The notes under the pieces were generated by a model. It was not told the DNA's origin and searched no databases. It saw only the letters and a program-made list of their open reading frames with translations. Position numbers and translations under genes: made by a program. A stretch of 64,000 nt of DNA from Brugia malayi. Lineage: Eukaryota > Nematoda > Chromadorea > Rhabditida > Onchocercidae. Below, one piece after another: positions 37,301 through 50,202 of the stretch (the first letter of the stretch is position 1; every line of letters starts with the position of its first letter). Location of the stretch: contig NW_025062477.1 in assembly GCF_000002995.4 (NCBI RefSeq), positions 13,312,696-13,376,695 on the forward strand. Direction: 5' to 3'.

Positions 37301-40300
37301 ACGGGTGCCAGCACAGCGTCCATCAAAATTATCTGGAGCCGCAGGGCTATCTCCAGGCGGCGGCCAACATTTCGCTCATATTTTGCAGACTTTAGAGGGT
37401 TTGTTAATCCTTTCAGTATTTTAACACCGAATTTCTTGAAAATATACTGAATCTCTTTCATCTGTTGTAACGACATTCCTTTTGATTATTTATGCTGTCT
37501 CCCACAGAATCTGAGTTCGATTTCTTGTCACGGAGAAGAAATAGCGACGATCTGTCATTATCGAAAACAGCCGAAACAACAGAAAGGTAATTGTAGGACT
37601 CGAATATGTTAGGCCATCTAACGCTGAAAGGTCGAAATCATCATTAGCTATTTGGGATAAATTTAGAACGACTAAAACTAATACCCAACTTTTTCTGAAA
37701 AAAGTAACGTTTTATACAGAGTATTTGAGCAACCATGTAAAATTTTTGAGACAGCTGTCATTTTCTCAAATGTCTCGTCTTGTGTATTTCAGGTAATAGC
37801 TCACAAGTAGCAGCGCAGTCATTTGGTATGACGAACGCGCGAGGGCCAAACTCTTCTGCAACTCCATCCGCAACTGCGTCATCAGGAGTTTTGATGGTCG
37901 GACCTAATTTCAAGGTGTGATTGCGCATCATGTTGACTTAATATATTAATATTTTAGTAATTAATTGTATGAACTATGATATCGTTAGCGTCTTGCCAAA
38001 GGCTTAGTTTACTTTATTTGAGTAATGTTACTTTTCCTGGTCGTTTAATGGAAAGCTGAAAAATATCTAAACCGCGAACTAAACTTTCTAGATTTAGGAT
38101 TTTGTACATTTTCACCATATATGACATGTTAAATTAATAAAAGTAATTCTTTTAAAAAAACTGAAAAGTTATAGGGAACTTGACGTTTATCCTTTTCGTT
38201 CCTAATTACAGCTCTTTATCTTGCTGATTCTGATTTTGGAAGAGAGATTTTGAAGCAGAATTTTAATAGACATTTAATATTTTAATTTATCCCTACTGAT
38301 ATCAGCAATAGAAAGTTGCGGTCAAACTTGCTATCTTACATAGTGCAGTTCAGCCTTGTGGAACGTGAGTTGAAGAGAAAGATCTGCATCGCTTTGAGAT
38401 TTTCAAACAGTCATCTTCCCTGTGATTTGTGAGCTGTTGCCATTACCATTCCTTTTAATTCCAGTATAATTAGTGAAGCATTAGATTTAAAAAATATATT
38501 TTTTTTTCTTTGTTTGGTGTTTCCTGAACATTTTTAATTCACAATGTAGCGTAGCATTAAAATTTAGATGGACAGGATATTGTTGGGATACATTTCATGA
38601 TACACAACCGGAAATCTTAAAAAGTTCTGCCGAATGGGTATTATGAAAATGAAAAATGGCATCTGTATGGTTATTTCGCAGGAAATGTTGTCTGGTATTG
38701 CAGTAAAAGAGTGCACGCAAAATGCATAGGATAATGCTTATTTAATACTACTTCTGAATGTAAGGATTTAAAGTTCATTTCAGGTAGGAAAAAAAATTGG
38801 ATGCGGTAATTTTGGAGAACTACGTTTAGGAAAGAATTTATACAATAACGAACATGTGGCTATCAAGTTAGAACCCTTGAAGAGCAAAGCGCCTCAGCTT
38901 CATCTCGAATATCGTTTTTACAAACTGCTTGGCCAGCACGGTTTATTTATGTCATTAGCTTCTTTTTCTTTATCTTTTGAATTCCTTTGAACGTTATGGT
39001 TAGCATGTTTGTCATATTTATCTTAGAAATCTTAAAAGCATTTACCTTCGCTGTCGACGGATTTCATTTCTGATGAGAAAATTTGAAAAAGATGGAATTC
39101 TTCATTGGTTTGCATCTTGCTTTCTCTCCATGTCTTAGATGTTTTGAGATTTATAACTTGGATTTCATTATCCATTTTTAGGTTTAAATTTGTAGGAACC
39201 TATTTTTCGTTTTTGTTTAAAGTTTTTTATTTATAGTAGGTGTTTTTACAGAAGGACTGCCGCAAGTGCATTATTTTGGACCATGTGGGAAATACAATGC
39301 TTTGGTAATGGAATTATTAGGACATTCTTTAGAAGATCTCTTTGATTTGTGCGATCGGAAATTCTCATTGAAAACTGTTGCAATGATTGCAATGCAGCTG
39401 GTATAGTCTGTTTCAAGCTTACTTTTATTATAGTGCAATGCTATTAAGCACAGTTGCGACTTTACCCAACAGTTTATTTGAATAATTCGGGATTCTCTGT
39501 GATGAACAATGCTAAGTTTTAGACTACGGACTTTATAATAGGCTATAAGAAGTACTTAATAATGACTATTATAGCAATATGGAAAGCAAAATAGTTCAGC
39601 ACAATAACTCGATAACCTTGTAAAAACTTAACTTCCCCATATATAATTTATAGCTGAAATATTCTACTTTTTATTTTATAGATGAGGCGCATTGAATATG
39701 TACATATGAAGCATCTGATTTATCGAGATGTAAAACCGGAAAATTTCCTAATAGGACGGCATTCTACTAGGAAGCAGCACTTACTTCATATTATCGACTT
39801 TGGTCTTGCAAAAGAATACATTGATTGTGATACTGGTAACTTCATTCTGTGTAACGGCGGTATTGATTTTCATGATTTCGGCTATTGGTATGCTGGTTAT
39901 GTTCAGTCTTTGTACCATTATCCGAACAGTTGCAAGCTGTGCTTTAACTCTATCAATAATTTGATGGTCAAGTAGGAGCAGAGTTGATGGGTAGAAGAAA
40001 TTCGTTTCGATTTTTTTACAACTTCTGAATGCATTTGAAACAAATGAAATGAAAAAGTCCAAGTCAATTACAGGTAAGCACATTGCATACAGGGAACATA
40101 AGTCACTGACAGGCACGGCGAGGTACATGTCAATAAACACACATCTGGGTAAAGAACAGAGTAGAAGGGACGACTTGGAAGCACTTGGGCATATGTTCAT
40201 GTACTTCTTGCGTGGATCATTGCCTTGGCAAGGTCTTAAGGCGGATACTCTCAAAGAACGGTATCAAAAGATTGGTGATACCAAACGAGCAACTCCAATT

Positions 40301-41715
40301 GAAGTACTTTGCGAGGGCTTTCCTGGTACGATTTTTCACTACACCTACTTAATTATTAACGCTGTATACCACTACTGAGATTGTATCAGTGACGGTATTT
40401 AGAATCAAAGCTAGGCGCCCTGCGTCCTACACAGTTGTCTCTTTATTTCCTATATAATTATCTCTTTTTGAAATCATTCTGAAAAAGTAGATAATACTGT
40501 TTGCTGTTTTAGTTCACTATATTGTTTGAGAATTTAAAATAGCTTTAGATGCAAAATCAAGCTGATGAAGCAATATAAATTGTAATTATAACTATAGCTG
40601 ATTCCCCTGCAAAAAAGAGTTTAGTGTGTTGAATGTTGAGTAATTGGAGCTCGTTATAAATATCTAGAGTAATTATTTGTTGTTATGTATTAGGGTGCAA
40701 TTACAGAGGAATTTGCTCAGTATTTACGATATGCACGTCGATTAGACTTCTTCGAAGCGCCAGACTACGAATATTGTTATAATCTGTTTAAGTCAGTGCT
40801 TGATAGACTTGGTTATACATACGATTACGAGTTTGATTGGACTCCAAAGCTCAATCAAGCGGTATATGAATTTCCTTTTAATTGTTAAGTATGTAAAGAC
40901 AAAACTTTTTGGATTATATTCTTTGGAACAACTTGCAACTTGATTTCCTTGTCGAAATTTGCAGTGCAGAATTTGGACTAGAATTGGTAGCGATAGAAAC
41001 TTTATTATGATCAGTTTTGTAGATGCATGTGATGTCTGTGAATCTCACTCTTCCTGCTAATTTAGTAATGTGAAATGGTTTTAATTTGGATGATTTAATA
41101 GGCACTATTTTTAACACTTTATACTACAGTCAACTCCTTCGGGTTCTCTTCATGCCGGTGAAGCACACAAAGGAGAGGGAAAACGGGCTGGTATTACGAA
41201 AGGACGACAAAATGAAACCCTCAAACCGTCCAATCAAGGCGCTGTACAACAGGGTGGTTTTGGCTCTACCCAAGTAGGTATTTCAAGTAGTATTTTCATG
41301 TTGCCGAAGAGTCTGCATAAATGAAATGTTTCTAGCAAGAAAAAAACGCAGTTTAACATCTAATTATTACATTGAAGGACTACTATCTCTATTGTCAAAT
41401 ATGTAGTTATGAAGGAAAGTATGTTTTTGAGGTAATCAATTCAAATGTGGGCGAAGTGATGGAAGACAATGGTGGACGGTCACAACAACCCGTCACACAC
41501 CTAGAAGATAATAGTGAAGTGAAGTAAATTGATTTTTTCACATTTATTGACACTGTCTATGTAAAGTTTACAAATTTTATTTGTACAAGAACTCTTTCTT
41601 GGATTTGATCAGCCAGTGGAAGTTAGCAGCAAGAAACAACGGTACTTCTTTTAAATAATTTTTTAGGTGTTGTTGCTTCCGACGACGAAGACGAAAGACT
41701 CCACAGCAAAAATGA
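37301..41715 (+). CDS. csnk-1: Casein kinase 1 gamma, 5' end unresolved
   Basis: Membrane-anchored CK1-family serine/threonine kinase. Exons: 37301-37398 (tentative), 37508-37586, 37800-37914, 38784-38940, 39252-39400, 39682-39835, 40074-40325, 40707-40861, 41130-41273, 41432-41523, 41667-41715; phases join to about 480 residues. Landmarks: [20 protein letters not shown] with the glycine loop, HVAIKLEP with the ATP lysine, YRDVKPENF catalytic loop, [12 protein letters not shown], then [19 protein letters not shown] and [20 protein letters not shown]. The tail ends [16 protein letters not shown]: the cysteine trio plus basic run is the palmitoylation and membrane-binding signature of the gamma subtype. 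Alternative splice choices were tested at 37793/37800 and 40693/40707; the listed ones keep the conserved frame. The first coding exon was not found; an internal ATG at 37818 is another possible start. Confidence 0.92.
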
Positions 41716-43313
41716 TGATGCAGTTCCAGTCATTTGTTGGCTTAAAAGGATGCTAAAAAACGAGGTGTTATAAGCATATTTTAACAGTTATTGCATCATA
41801 CTTTGAAACTCGGCTCGCCTTTTATCGCCTAGTGTCATTTTTTAGTCTTTACCTTGGTTTTTTTTTTTACACTTACTATTGTGATTATTTGTATTTCTAA
41901 TCTTCTCTCTTGGGGTTTGTTTTTTTTTCACTGCCTTCGCCCCATTTCAGTTATTTTCCATTTAGCAACATTGACATTTTTATAACAAAATCTGAATATT
42001 TCGAAATGTTAGTGCTATCAGGTTTTGCTATACCGATTACTTTGTGTGGAATTCAAGAATGCTTTGCAGTGGGACGAGGCAATATTCAAATTCCATGTTA
42101 TCGGGTGTAGTGAATATAAGGCGTCCTTTGTGTATGTGTTCTTTTGTTTTTGTACATGTTGTTTTTTGGCTTCAAATTTTAAGGTTTATGTTCACTTCAA
42201 AGCTTGTACATTTAAAATTTTTATTTGTTATTGCGTTTCACCTTTGTCGATGTTCGTCCATTATGTTTTGCCTGTATTTTTGATTGTCCTGAATTCCATA
42301 ATCAATTAAGAAAAAATTCGGTTACATCACACATTGCTGTCTGATGACCTCTTTTCGATGCTTTTCCGTTTAAAATTCTAAAAACTTAAACTCTGGAGAT
42401 AAATTCACCATCGGATATATTATTTACACTGTTCATACTGAGGAAGCAATATAAACAAGATTATTCTCTTAGTTAAAGTTTGTCTGATTTTGAGTTAAAA
42501 AGGAAATCTATGGAAGATATTAGACAGTATTTGGGGTAGAAATGTGAGAATGTGTTATGAATGCTTCGGCGGTTTTAAATAGGTTTCTTAAAAATATAGT
42601 AAATACTATGTTCTTGAATTAACTATCGGGAAATTACTGTAGCGAGAATTTACAATGACGAATTAATTTTTCTTGTTTGGAAGTGTGTGAAGTACAAACA
42701 GTAATGCACTTTTGAAATGTGTAATGATGGTAATGTAATAGGAGGTTAAAGTTTAGGCAATGTATTCTGCCATTCCTCAGTCAGCTGTGTTAGCACCTTG
42801 TAAGTCATTTTTGAACTACGAGCAAATACATGTTCGTTATGTTCTAGTGATCCCATCTACTGATGCTACACATTATAAACACGGAAGTAATTATAGTTGA
42901 CCCCGAAGTAAGGCATAGCTCCCGTGAAGGGGAGCCTTTTACAGCATGAGACACCTCACACCCCAGCTTCACCGGAGACTGGGAATTTAAATGGTATGTG
43001 ATACAAAGTGGCCTGTGAAACAAACCAGTTCCACAAGTGGTTGTTTTGCAAGAGACAGATCAAAGCTGCAGTGGGAAGGGGTGGGGGGAGGAGGTGAGTA
43101 TTCTGGATTTTGATTGCTTGGTTAATTTATAATGGTCATGATGCGAATATAAGAAATGAGTAAGACAGTGACTCAGATAGAGTTTTGAAAATTTTGGAAC
43201 AGGTTCATCTTTTCAAGACAATAAGCAGATATGTGAATTTGAAAAAAGTCAGTGTTATGAAATGGTATTTTTCCTGTTATATGATTTAATATTGATAATT
43301 TCTGGGACGCTTT
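41716..43313. other. Region between casein kinase 1 gamma and mitochondrial EF-Tu
   Basis: Mostly AT-rich and probably the casein kinase 3' untranslated region at its left end. A more GC-rich patch at about 42900-43100 includes a hairpin (gctccc-gtgaa-ggggagc near 42918-42936) and a G-rich run near 43075-43098. No gene was recognised; no tRNA cloverleaf could be made. Confidence 0.5.
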
Positions 43314-45931
43314 ATGACTGTTATGTACTGCCAACTTGAACGATTTTCTGTATTCCGCTCTTCAACATTTTCACTACTTTTCTCGGGTATCACAAGGAAT
43401 GCAACAAATGCTTCGAATACTGTCAAAATTGTGAAGGAAAATTTGAATGTTGGTACCATAGGTCACGTAGATCACGGAAAGACCACGTTAACTGCCGCTA
43501 TCACCAAAATTCTGTCCACCAGAGGTAAATTGCCTCCTCAAGTTTTCAATTTGTTGTCGACTAGTTACTGGTTGAACTGATGTGTTGATAATCTCGGGGG
43601 CAGGTCACGGAATCCTGTTGACCTTTAAGTTCCAGAAATGGTTTGATCTCAAAACTTCTCAAACGAAAGAGAAGTTTTTTTTCCTTTTTTTAAGAAGGGT
43701 GTCAACTAGTTGATAGGGAATACCGTGTGTTTAGGAAAAACAAGATTTGTCAAATTCGAGGAAATTGATAAGGCAAAAGAAGAACAAAGACGGGGCATAA
43801 CGATAAATATCGCACATATTGGTTATGAAAGTGATATACGGCGGTATGCTCATATTGATTGTCCCGGGCACAGTGATTTTATCAAAAATATGATTTGTGG
43901 TGCTACACAGATGGATGTCGCTATTTTAGGTGAATTTCAAAATATTCATAAAGACATTACTAACATCACTTTCTGTTCCATAAAAAATTATGTTTTTTGA
44001 GTCATTAAGCTTCACCTCAGCCTGTATATTACGTTAATTGGCAAAAGTTTCGCTTAAATCAGATTTGAAGTGTTTTAAAATTAGCTGATCGACAATGCTT
44101 AGCAGAGAAATCATAAAAACATTTGTAGTAGTCCGATTTTAGATTTCTAAAATTTAAAGAAAAATTCTGATATTCAGTGATTGCTGCAACGGATGGTGTT
44201 ATGACACAAACAAAGGAGCATCTCTTATTAGCTAAACAAGTTGGTGTTTCTAGCATAATTGTATTTATAAATAAGGTGGATTTGGTCGACAGTGACGTCG
44301 TTACACTAGTAGAGATTGAGTCACGAGAATTACTAGAGCATCACGGTTACACAGGTGTGTTTTGTATCACTTTTCTTTGTAGTACTGGAGATGTAGTACT
44401 GCTTATAAATTGAATTGAATTTATACAGATTTCGGCATTTGTATTTTGCTGTGATGTTGAATGCATTGGAAAGTTAATAAAATTGCAAACCAGTTATTTC
44501 AAAAAACTTCTTATTATATTTTTGTAGATGAATCAGTTGTTGTGTTGAAGGGATCAGCATTGCAAGCTTTAGAAGGAAGTGATGGAGAATGCATTGAAAA
44601 GTTAATTTCGGCTTTGGATAACATTCCTCTCCCGATGAGGCTGCAAGTTGTTCATTTCTGCTAATAGCTAATTGATTTTTTTATTAATTTCAATGTATTC
44701 TGTGGATGGGATTATAAACTAGAACATATTTAGTGCAATCATGTAAAATGTTATCAAAGGGTCGAAAATTTTACTGTTTAACAATTTTTGTTTTTTTGTG
44801 AAACAGGTAATTTCTTCTGTTTTCCTTTTATATCATTATTCTTTTACAGGATGGGCCATTTCTGATGCCTATTTCATCGCGAGTATCAATTACTGGGAGG
44901 GGAACTGTTGTTGTTGGAACGGTTGAACAAGGAAAAGTCAGGAAAGGTGATAAAGTGGAAATCAAGGGAGAAGATCAATGCCTTCATTCCGTTGTTTCAG
45001 ATATACAAGTTTTTAAAAAAAGTGTTCTTGAAGTGAGCAAATTTGTATAAATTTTATTATATCTAAAATAAAGTTTACCGAGAGAGATAGAGGGTAAGAT
45101 CCTTTATATTGGAGATGTCTTCTACAAATTTTTTGTAGGTCTCAATTTTGAAGTTTCTCTTTTAAAGTAAGTATAGAATTGTATATATAATCATATCATG
45201 ATGTACTCAACTACAGAGATTATCAACTTTTTTAAGTTCACTATAAATTTCTATAAAACTAAATACATACTGCAGTATTAAAAAATTTGATAATTGAGGT
45301 TTTTGCTGGAGATCACTGTGGTATTTTATGCCGTGGTGTCAAAGCGAATATAGTGAACAGAGGTATGTGGCTTGGAGCCGTGGATGCGGTTACTACATCA
45401 AACTTCTTTAAGGTGTTTTATTCGATTTAAATATCTTTGGTACTTGTGTGATCAAAATAGCCTTCAGAATTTCTTAGAAAAAGGAATTTAGTGCTAGTTA
45501 TTTCTTAATTTTTAGATTGAGTTGTATTTGTTATCTGAAAAGGAAGGTGGAAGACGTTTGGCGGTGCATTCTGGTTATACTGAAAAGATATTCTGTAGTA
45601 CATGGGATCAGGTTTGCTTATCTTTTTTTATGATTCATACTTTTGCTTTGTCCCAATAATTGCACTTTAAACTTCTAAATACAGCTAGACTGATTTTCAG
45701 GCTGGACGTCTACATCTGGAATCTGATATACTAATGCCTGGGGAACATTGCACGGCTTACTTGGTTCTGCTCAAAAGAATGCCTGTGAAGCAATCACTGC
45801 CTTTTACAATCCGAGAAAGCAGCAAAAAAACGATTGCTCGTGGTATAATTCGGGAAGTTTTCCCTCCAATTAATTTGGATTCCTTTAAGGATATCAAGGA
45901 CAAAGGGTTTGAAAATTTTATCAGACAGTAG
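43314..45931 (+). CDS. tufm: Mitochondrial elongation factor Tu, EF-Tu2-like
   Basis: GTPase that delivers aminoacyl-tRNA to the mitochondrial ribosome. Eight exons: 43314-43524, 43735-43929, 44178-44354, 44528-44646, 44850-45032, 45299-45412, 45516-45611, 45701-45931, joined in phase to about 441 residues. A presequence of about 40 residues rich in Ser, Arg and Phe precedes the GTPase domain: P-loop GHVDHGKT (about 50-57), switch [14 protein letters not shown], then NKVD (about 167) and GSAL. Domains 2 and 3 follow ([38 protein letters not shown]). About 22 residues extend past the bacterial C-terminus. Nematodes have two such proteins: EF-Tu1 with a tail of about 57 residues for T-armless tRNAs, and EF-Tu2 with a short tail for D-armless serine tRNAs. 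The short tail favours EF-Tu2, by inference. Confidence 0.9.
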
Positions 45932-46681
45932 CAGTGATGCTCTTTGTATGCTATCATTAAAATTATTATGTATAATTAAAAATTAAATGGTAAGATTTGT
46001 GTAGTCTTCGAAGGTTCTGAAATTTTATCACATCATATCAAAGTTCCTTGAATTCATGCAACTGAAATATCAGATTTTATTTTTTGCTCGGATAATCTTA
46101 GATAAACATTAATTTGATATTGTGCAGTTAGCACTTCGAAAGTGGTTCTGTATGTCTAAGCATCAGTAACTGTTCGAAAATAGGAATGAATTGCATGAAA
46201 AGTTATGTTTTGAGCATATTGTTTCTTGATTTTTATTTAGTCGGTTAAGAGCTAATTATAATTTAAAATTGAAATGATCTTGAAATTTTTTATTGTCGCT
46301 ACTATTCGGACATAAGATGTTGTATAATCTGATTAAAATTTATGACGTTTGTATTATATTGAATTATATTGAATGAATATTTGTTGAATTGATTTTGAAA
46401 TGAAGGTGGTTATACAAAACCAGTTATTTTATACTAGGCTAAGTAAGGAAAAGAGAAAAAAGTCTGTTGTGAATTTCTGTCCTATCCTTCAAGCATATAG
46501 TAATTGTATATTTTTTTATTGTTTTTAATAATTTTAAAGTTTCATTCAGAATGCTTCATTCAGTTTGTAAATAAGAAATCTAATTAAAGTTGAAAAATTC
46601 CGAGAACTAGCTTCTTTAATTTTAGTTATTATATATTAAGTTATCATTGTGATCTTTTAGTTATAATTTTTGATTTTTTTG
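45932..46681. other. 750-bp gap between EF-Tu and COG5
   Basis: AT-rich, no exon seen. The sequence gatcttttag ends about 20 bases before the COG5 ATG and could be a spliced-leader acceptor. The short same-strand spacing is compatible with an operon. Confidence 0.45.
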
Positions 46682-49600
46682 ATGAAAATGGAAGATAGCT
46701 TGGAGGATTGCATTTGGGGTAAGTCCGATTGGAATGCATATATTGAGAAACTGGTTCGAGCAGTTAAAATTGATGAAGAAGCTCTTTTGGGGAAAATTGA
46801 TGTTGTTAAAGAAAATATTGGTCGACAGATCCGGGAAGCTGTAAGTTTTACACTATTTAATGGTATAGATTTGTTTCCCTTTCGAAATGAAGTATTATAG
46901 CTCAAATGAAGCGACATTTTTCTATATTTTTCAGTTATAATTTCTCAGGTTGAGCAACATCATCCTCGTTTGGTGGAACAGGCAAGCGCTCTGCAAAATT
47001 TGGATCGTGTACAAACAACTATAAACCATGGGATGTCTCATCTTTACAAAAAATGTAAAGAACTGGGTGAAAGATTCCAATTTGAATATGAAAAGTTATG
47101 TCATACATCAAGTAGACTTGAACAGCTGTATGCATTAAGGCGGACTTTGGCATCAGCTAACAGGTACGTATAATTAAGTGTCTTGATCTTTATCAGGTGT
47201 GGGTGAATATACCAGTCATTAATTTAAAACATCCTTTTAAGATGCCAACAGTTAGTTGGGAAACTTGGAAATACAAACGAATTGGTAAAACGCTCCGAAA
47301 TAATTTGCCAATTAGAAGCAATTACAACTGAGATGCCATCTTTGAAAGATTTGAGCAGTACGCGTGAAATGGTCTTAGTTTTGGTATGAGTCAGTGCTAT
47401 GGTTTTCATATTCCATCAGATCTTTAAAATTAAAAAAAAAATTCAATTATAATTGTTTTAATTTATATTTTACAAAAAAAAAAAAAAAAAATCCTTTGCA
47501 GATACCAAAACTAATTGCTGAAGCCAGACAAAACACAGCCAGTCATCTAAGATCTTCGCTTGAAAGTCTCAGTGCACCACTTGTTTCTTCTTGCATTCAA
47601 GCACTGAATAATCTATCTTTATATGAATCTGAAGTAAGCATTCTATACTGGCTAACTTGGTAGCTCATTAATCAGAATTTGTATATATTTCGTATATGAT
47701 TTGTATATATTCTAAAATTTGTATATAATTTGAAATTTGTACATAATTTGTATATATTCTAAAAGAATGTAGAAATCTCTTTTTCTATTTGCAAGTGTGG
47801 TTCAGTAATTTTGCGAATGAAAATATTGCTTGTTTGGATTTTCAGATCAGTCGCCTTTTAGATGATAATATCAAAAGCCTAGATAATCAGCTTTTACAGC
47901 TTAATAGTAGCACTGTAATGGCAGCAAAACTTCTTCCTCAGATAGCAAATCAGATTCAGGTATGCTTTTGTTCACTGTGGTTATGTAAATACTTGTAATC
48001 AGTTTGTATTAATTTGTACATTATGGAACTCTTTATAGATTAAGCAGCTAAAAATTGTGTTCTTTTAGTTCAAAGAATTTTAGAATTAGTGTCATATATC
48101 AAATGTTTCCATTTTTCAGATGTTACTGGAGCAATATTCTTTGTTAAGCGCGGAAATTATTGTAGAATTCTGTGAAAGGCTTGCAAAAGTCATTTCAAGA
48201 CGTGTTTCTGAAAACGCTTCATATGCTACTCGTTTTGTACATCATCTGTCCAAAATCGTATCTATGTATCCCGCTAGAACTATGCAACCATTGGATCAAA
48301 GTCTTCGGCCTCTACGCAGAGCTATATTGTCTCATTCTCTTAATAGAATGTTTAAAGCAGTTGACAACGCTTTTGAAGAAAATAATCTAGTGAATTTTTC
48401 TGTGGAGAGAGTATGTTTAATATATCCATTTTATTACGCTTTTGATCAGTGATGAGATTGGTTAATCTGACTTTTTGCATATCAGAAAAAATTTTCTTAA
48501 GATTGATTCCGCTATTAAAGAGGAACTGGGAGGTGTGGAATGGGATGTGCAGCTGAACAAAGAAATGGAGACGAATGTGGCGAAAGTGCTGCAGTATGTT
48601 GCACAAAAGATTGAGCAGCATCTTATCTTGGATTTGTCTACGCTTCAAATGAGTGAGCGACTTAGCACTGCGCAGGTGAAAATGAATAGTAGATTATTTA
48701 TGGAATGGACTTACTTGATCGATTGATCGATACAAACATATCTTTAGTTTGTAAAATATTGTTAAATATCTCAATATATTAGAAAAAAGGATTGTATTTT
48801 CTGAATTTTTATACTGAACAGAGTGAATAGTGATTTGGGAGCATTAAGCAGGCATGAAATAAAAGAGTAAATAATATCGGTTTATGCATGTCTTAGTGGC
48901 TCTGTATCGACTAGTTTCTGATACAGTAAATTTTTCTGTGAATACAGTATCTCAGCGTAATGATATCCATCCTTTATAATAAGTTCTTTTTTCCCCTTCT
49001 GAAAACAAAGTGCAGATAAAAAGAATACTAACCTTACAATTGTTTTTAGGTGCAAAATTATGCTTTAGTCTCTGTGGCCCACATATTAAGTTTATCTTGG
49101 CCGGAGCACAACGAATCTCTAATACGAATCTCTCAACAAGTTCGAGAAGCGCTAATGGATGTGGCACGTTCATCTGTTTTCACGATCTTGTTATCAATGC
49201 ACTACGAAAAGTTAGGTGACCCTTCTCCATATGTGAAGGAACTTTGCAACTATCTTCGGATTTTGCAGTCGCACTCATCTTTTTTGAAGTTTGCTGGTTT
49301 TGAAGAAGTTTTCAGTTCGTTTTTGGACTATGTGATTGAGTTATTTTTGATGAATTCATCGCTTCTGCGACCTCTTTGTTCAGATCAGCTTTCACGTTTA
49401 TCTTTTGATTTGCAATATATTGCCGATCATGGACTTTCGTTATACAGTGTTCCGTCTTCTCTTATGCCTGCTATACCCCAATTTGTTGACGCTTTCAAGC
49501 TGTCCGCAGAGCAGCTAGCGCAATCGGAATCATTGCCTTTTTGGTTTGTTGTACAGTTGTTGATAAGTATGAGTGAGGAATCGCTATTGTCGCCGCATAT

Positions 49601-49790
49601 ATCAGCCGATTGGTCATTGGAAGAATATTTAAAATGGTGTTTGGGTCACGGTGCAGCAGATCGTTTGGATTTCTTGTCATCTCTTATGCGTTCCTATATT
49701 TCATCTGTTATCTCATCTAGCCGTACCGAGTATGTCACCAATTATCCTTTAATTATGAACGTTCTGCAAAAGATTGCCTCCAGGAGCTGA
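46682..49790 (+). CDS. cogc-5: COG5, conserved oligomeric Golgi complex subunit 5
   Basis: Subunit of the COG tether (lobe B), which captures vesicles recycling Golgi enzymes. Eight exons: 46682-46840, 46949-47163, 47242-47383, 47502-47633, 47846-47959, 48120-48410, 48502-48675, 49050-49790, joining to about 655 residues, shorter than human (about 839). The N-terminal part (EQHHPRLVEQASALQNLDRV and following) matches the coiled-coil start of COG5. The last exon holds the most conserved part: PYVKELCNYLRILQ, SSLLRPLCSDQLSRLSFDLQ, then PFWFVVQLLISM and DWSLEEYLKW. The start is the first ATG after a likely acceptor; an in-frame ATG two codons on is equally possible. Exon 7 must use the cttaag acceptor at 48501; the nearer tcag at 48485 would break the frame. 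AATAAA at 49825 can end the mRNA. Confidence 0.92.
47685..47765. repeat. Degenerate AT-rich tandem repeat in a COG5 intron
   Basis: The motif tttgtatat recurs about five times (for example ttgtatatattctaaaa twice), forming a short degenerate minisatellite entirely within the fourth intron of COG5. Confidence 0.7.
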
Positions 49791-50202
49791 TTTTATTGAT
49801 TTTGAATATTGTTATTCACTGTAAAATAAATGTGGTACAGTGTCTGTCCCAACTGTTGAACTTTTGTGGAGAAATAAACTGTCACTCATGCTCAGACCAT
49901 TCCTTCATCGTTTGGTAGGTAATTTGGATCAGTATGTGCCATCGACTATTTCAATAATGCATATTTTCAGCGAATGATACATTGCAGATGCTTTAATTCT
50001 TTTGTTGAACTGTAGCAGATTATTCCAGTTAATTTTTTTGGTTTCAGTAGGTTTCTCAACAAGGATTTCAAGTTTGTGACCAGTAATCTTAGGAATCAGT
50101 CATACCAGCAAAAAGTAATTAATGAACTCAAGAATAAATGTAATTTCAGTAACGTTGGTCAGGAAAGGGACAAGATTTCAGTTGGCAAAAACGCTTACCA
50201 AC
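49791..50202. other. Gap between COG5 and GTF3C6
   Basis: Contains the COG5 polyadenylation signal AATAAA near 49825 and two acceptor-like sites, taatttcag near 50149 and agatttcag near 50180, the second 23 bases before the GTF3C6 ATG. Either could receive a spliced leader. Confidence 0.45.

Noticed and set aside
42025..42309. 94-codon cysteine- and phenylalanine-rich frame after casein kinase 1 gamma
   Set aside because: Lies in probable 3' untranslated AT-rich sequence; hydrophobic composition is expected from T-rich DNA.
42895..43020. tRNA or spliced-leader RNA gene in the GC-rich patch
   Set aside because: No cloverleaf with a GTTC-type T arm could be drawn, and the nematode SL1 leader sequence was not seen.
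44461..44620. Apparent duplication of atgcattg-aaagttaat between an EF-Tu intron and exon 4
   Set aside because: Similarity is limited to about 17 bases with mismatches and is probably chance in AT-rich sequence.
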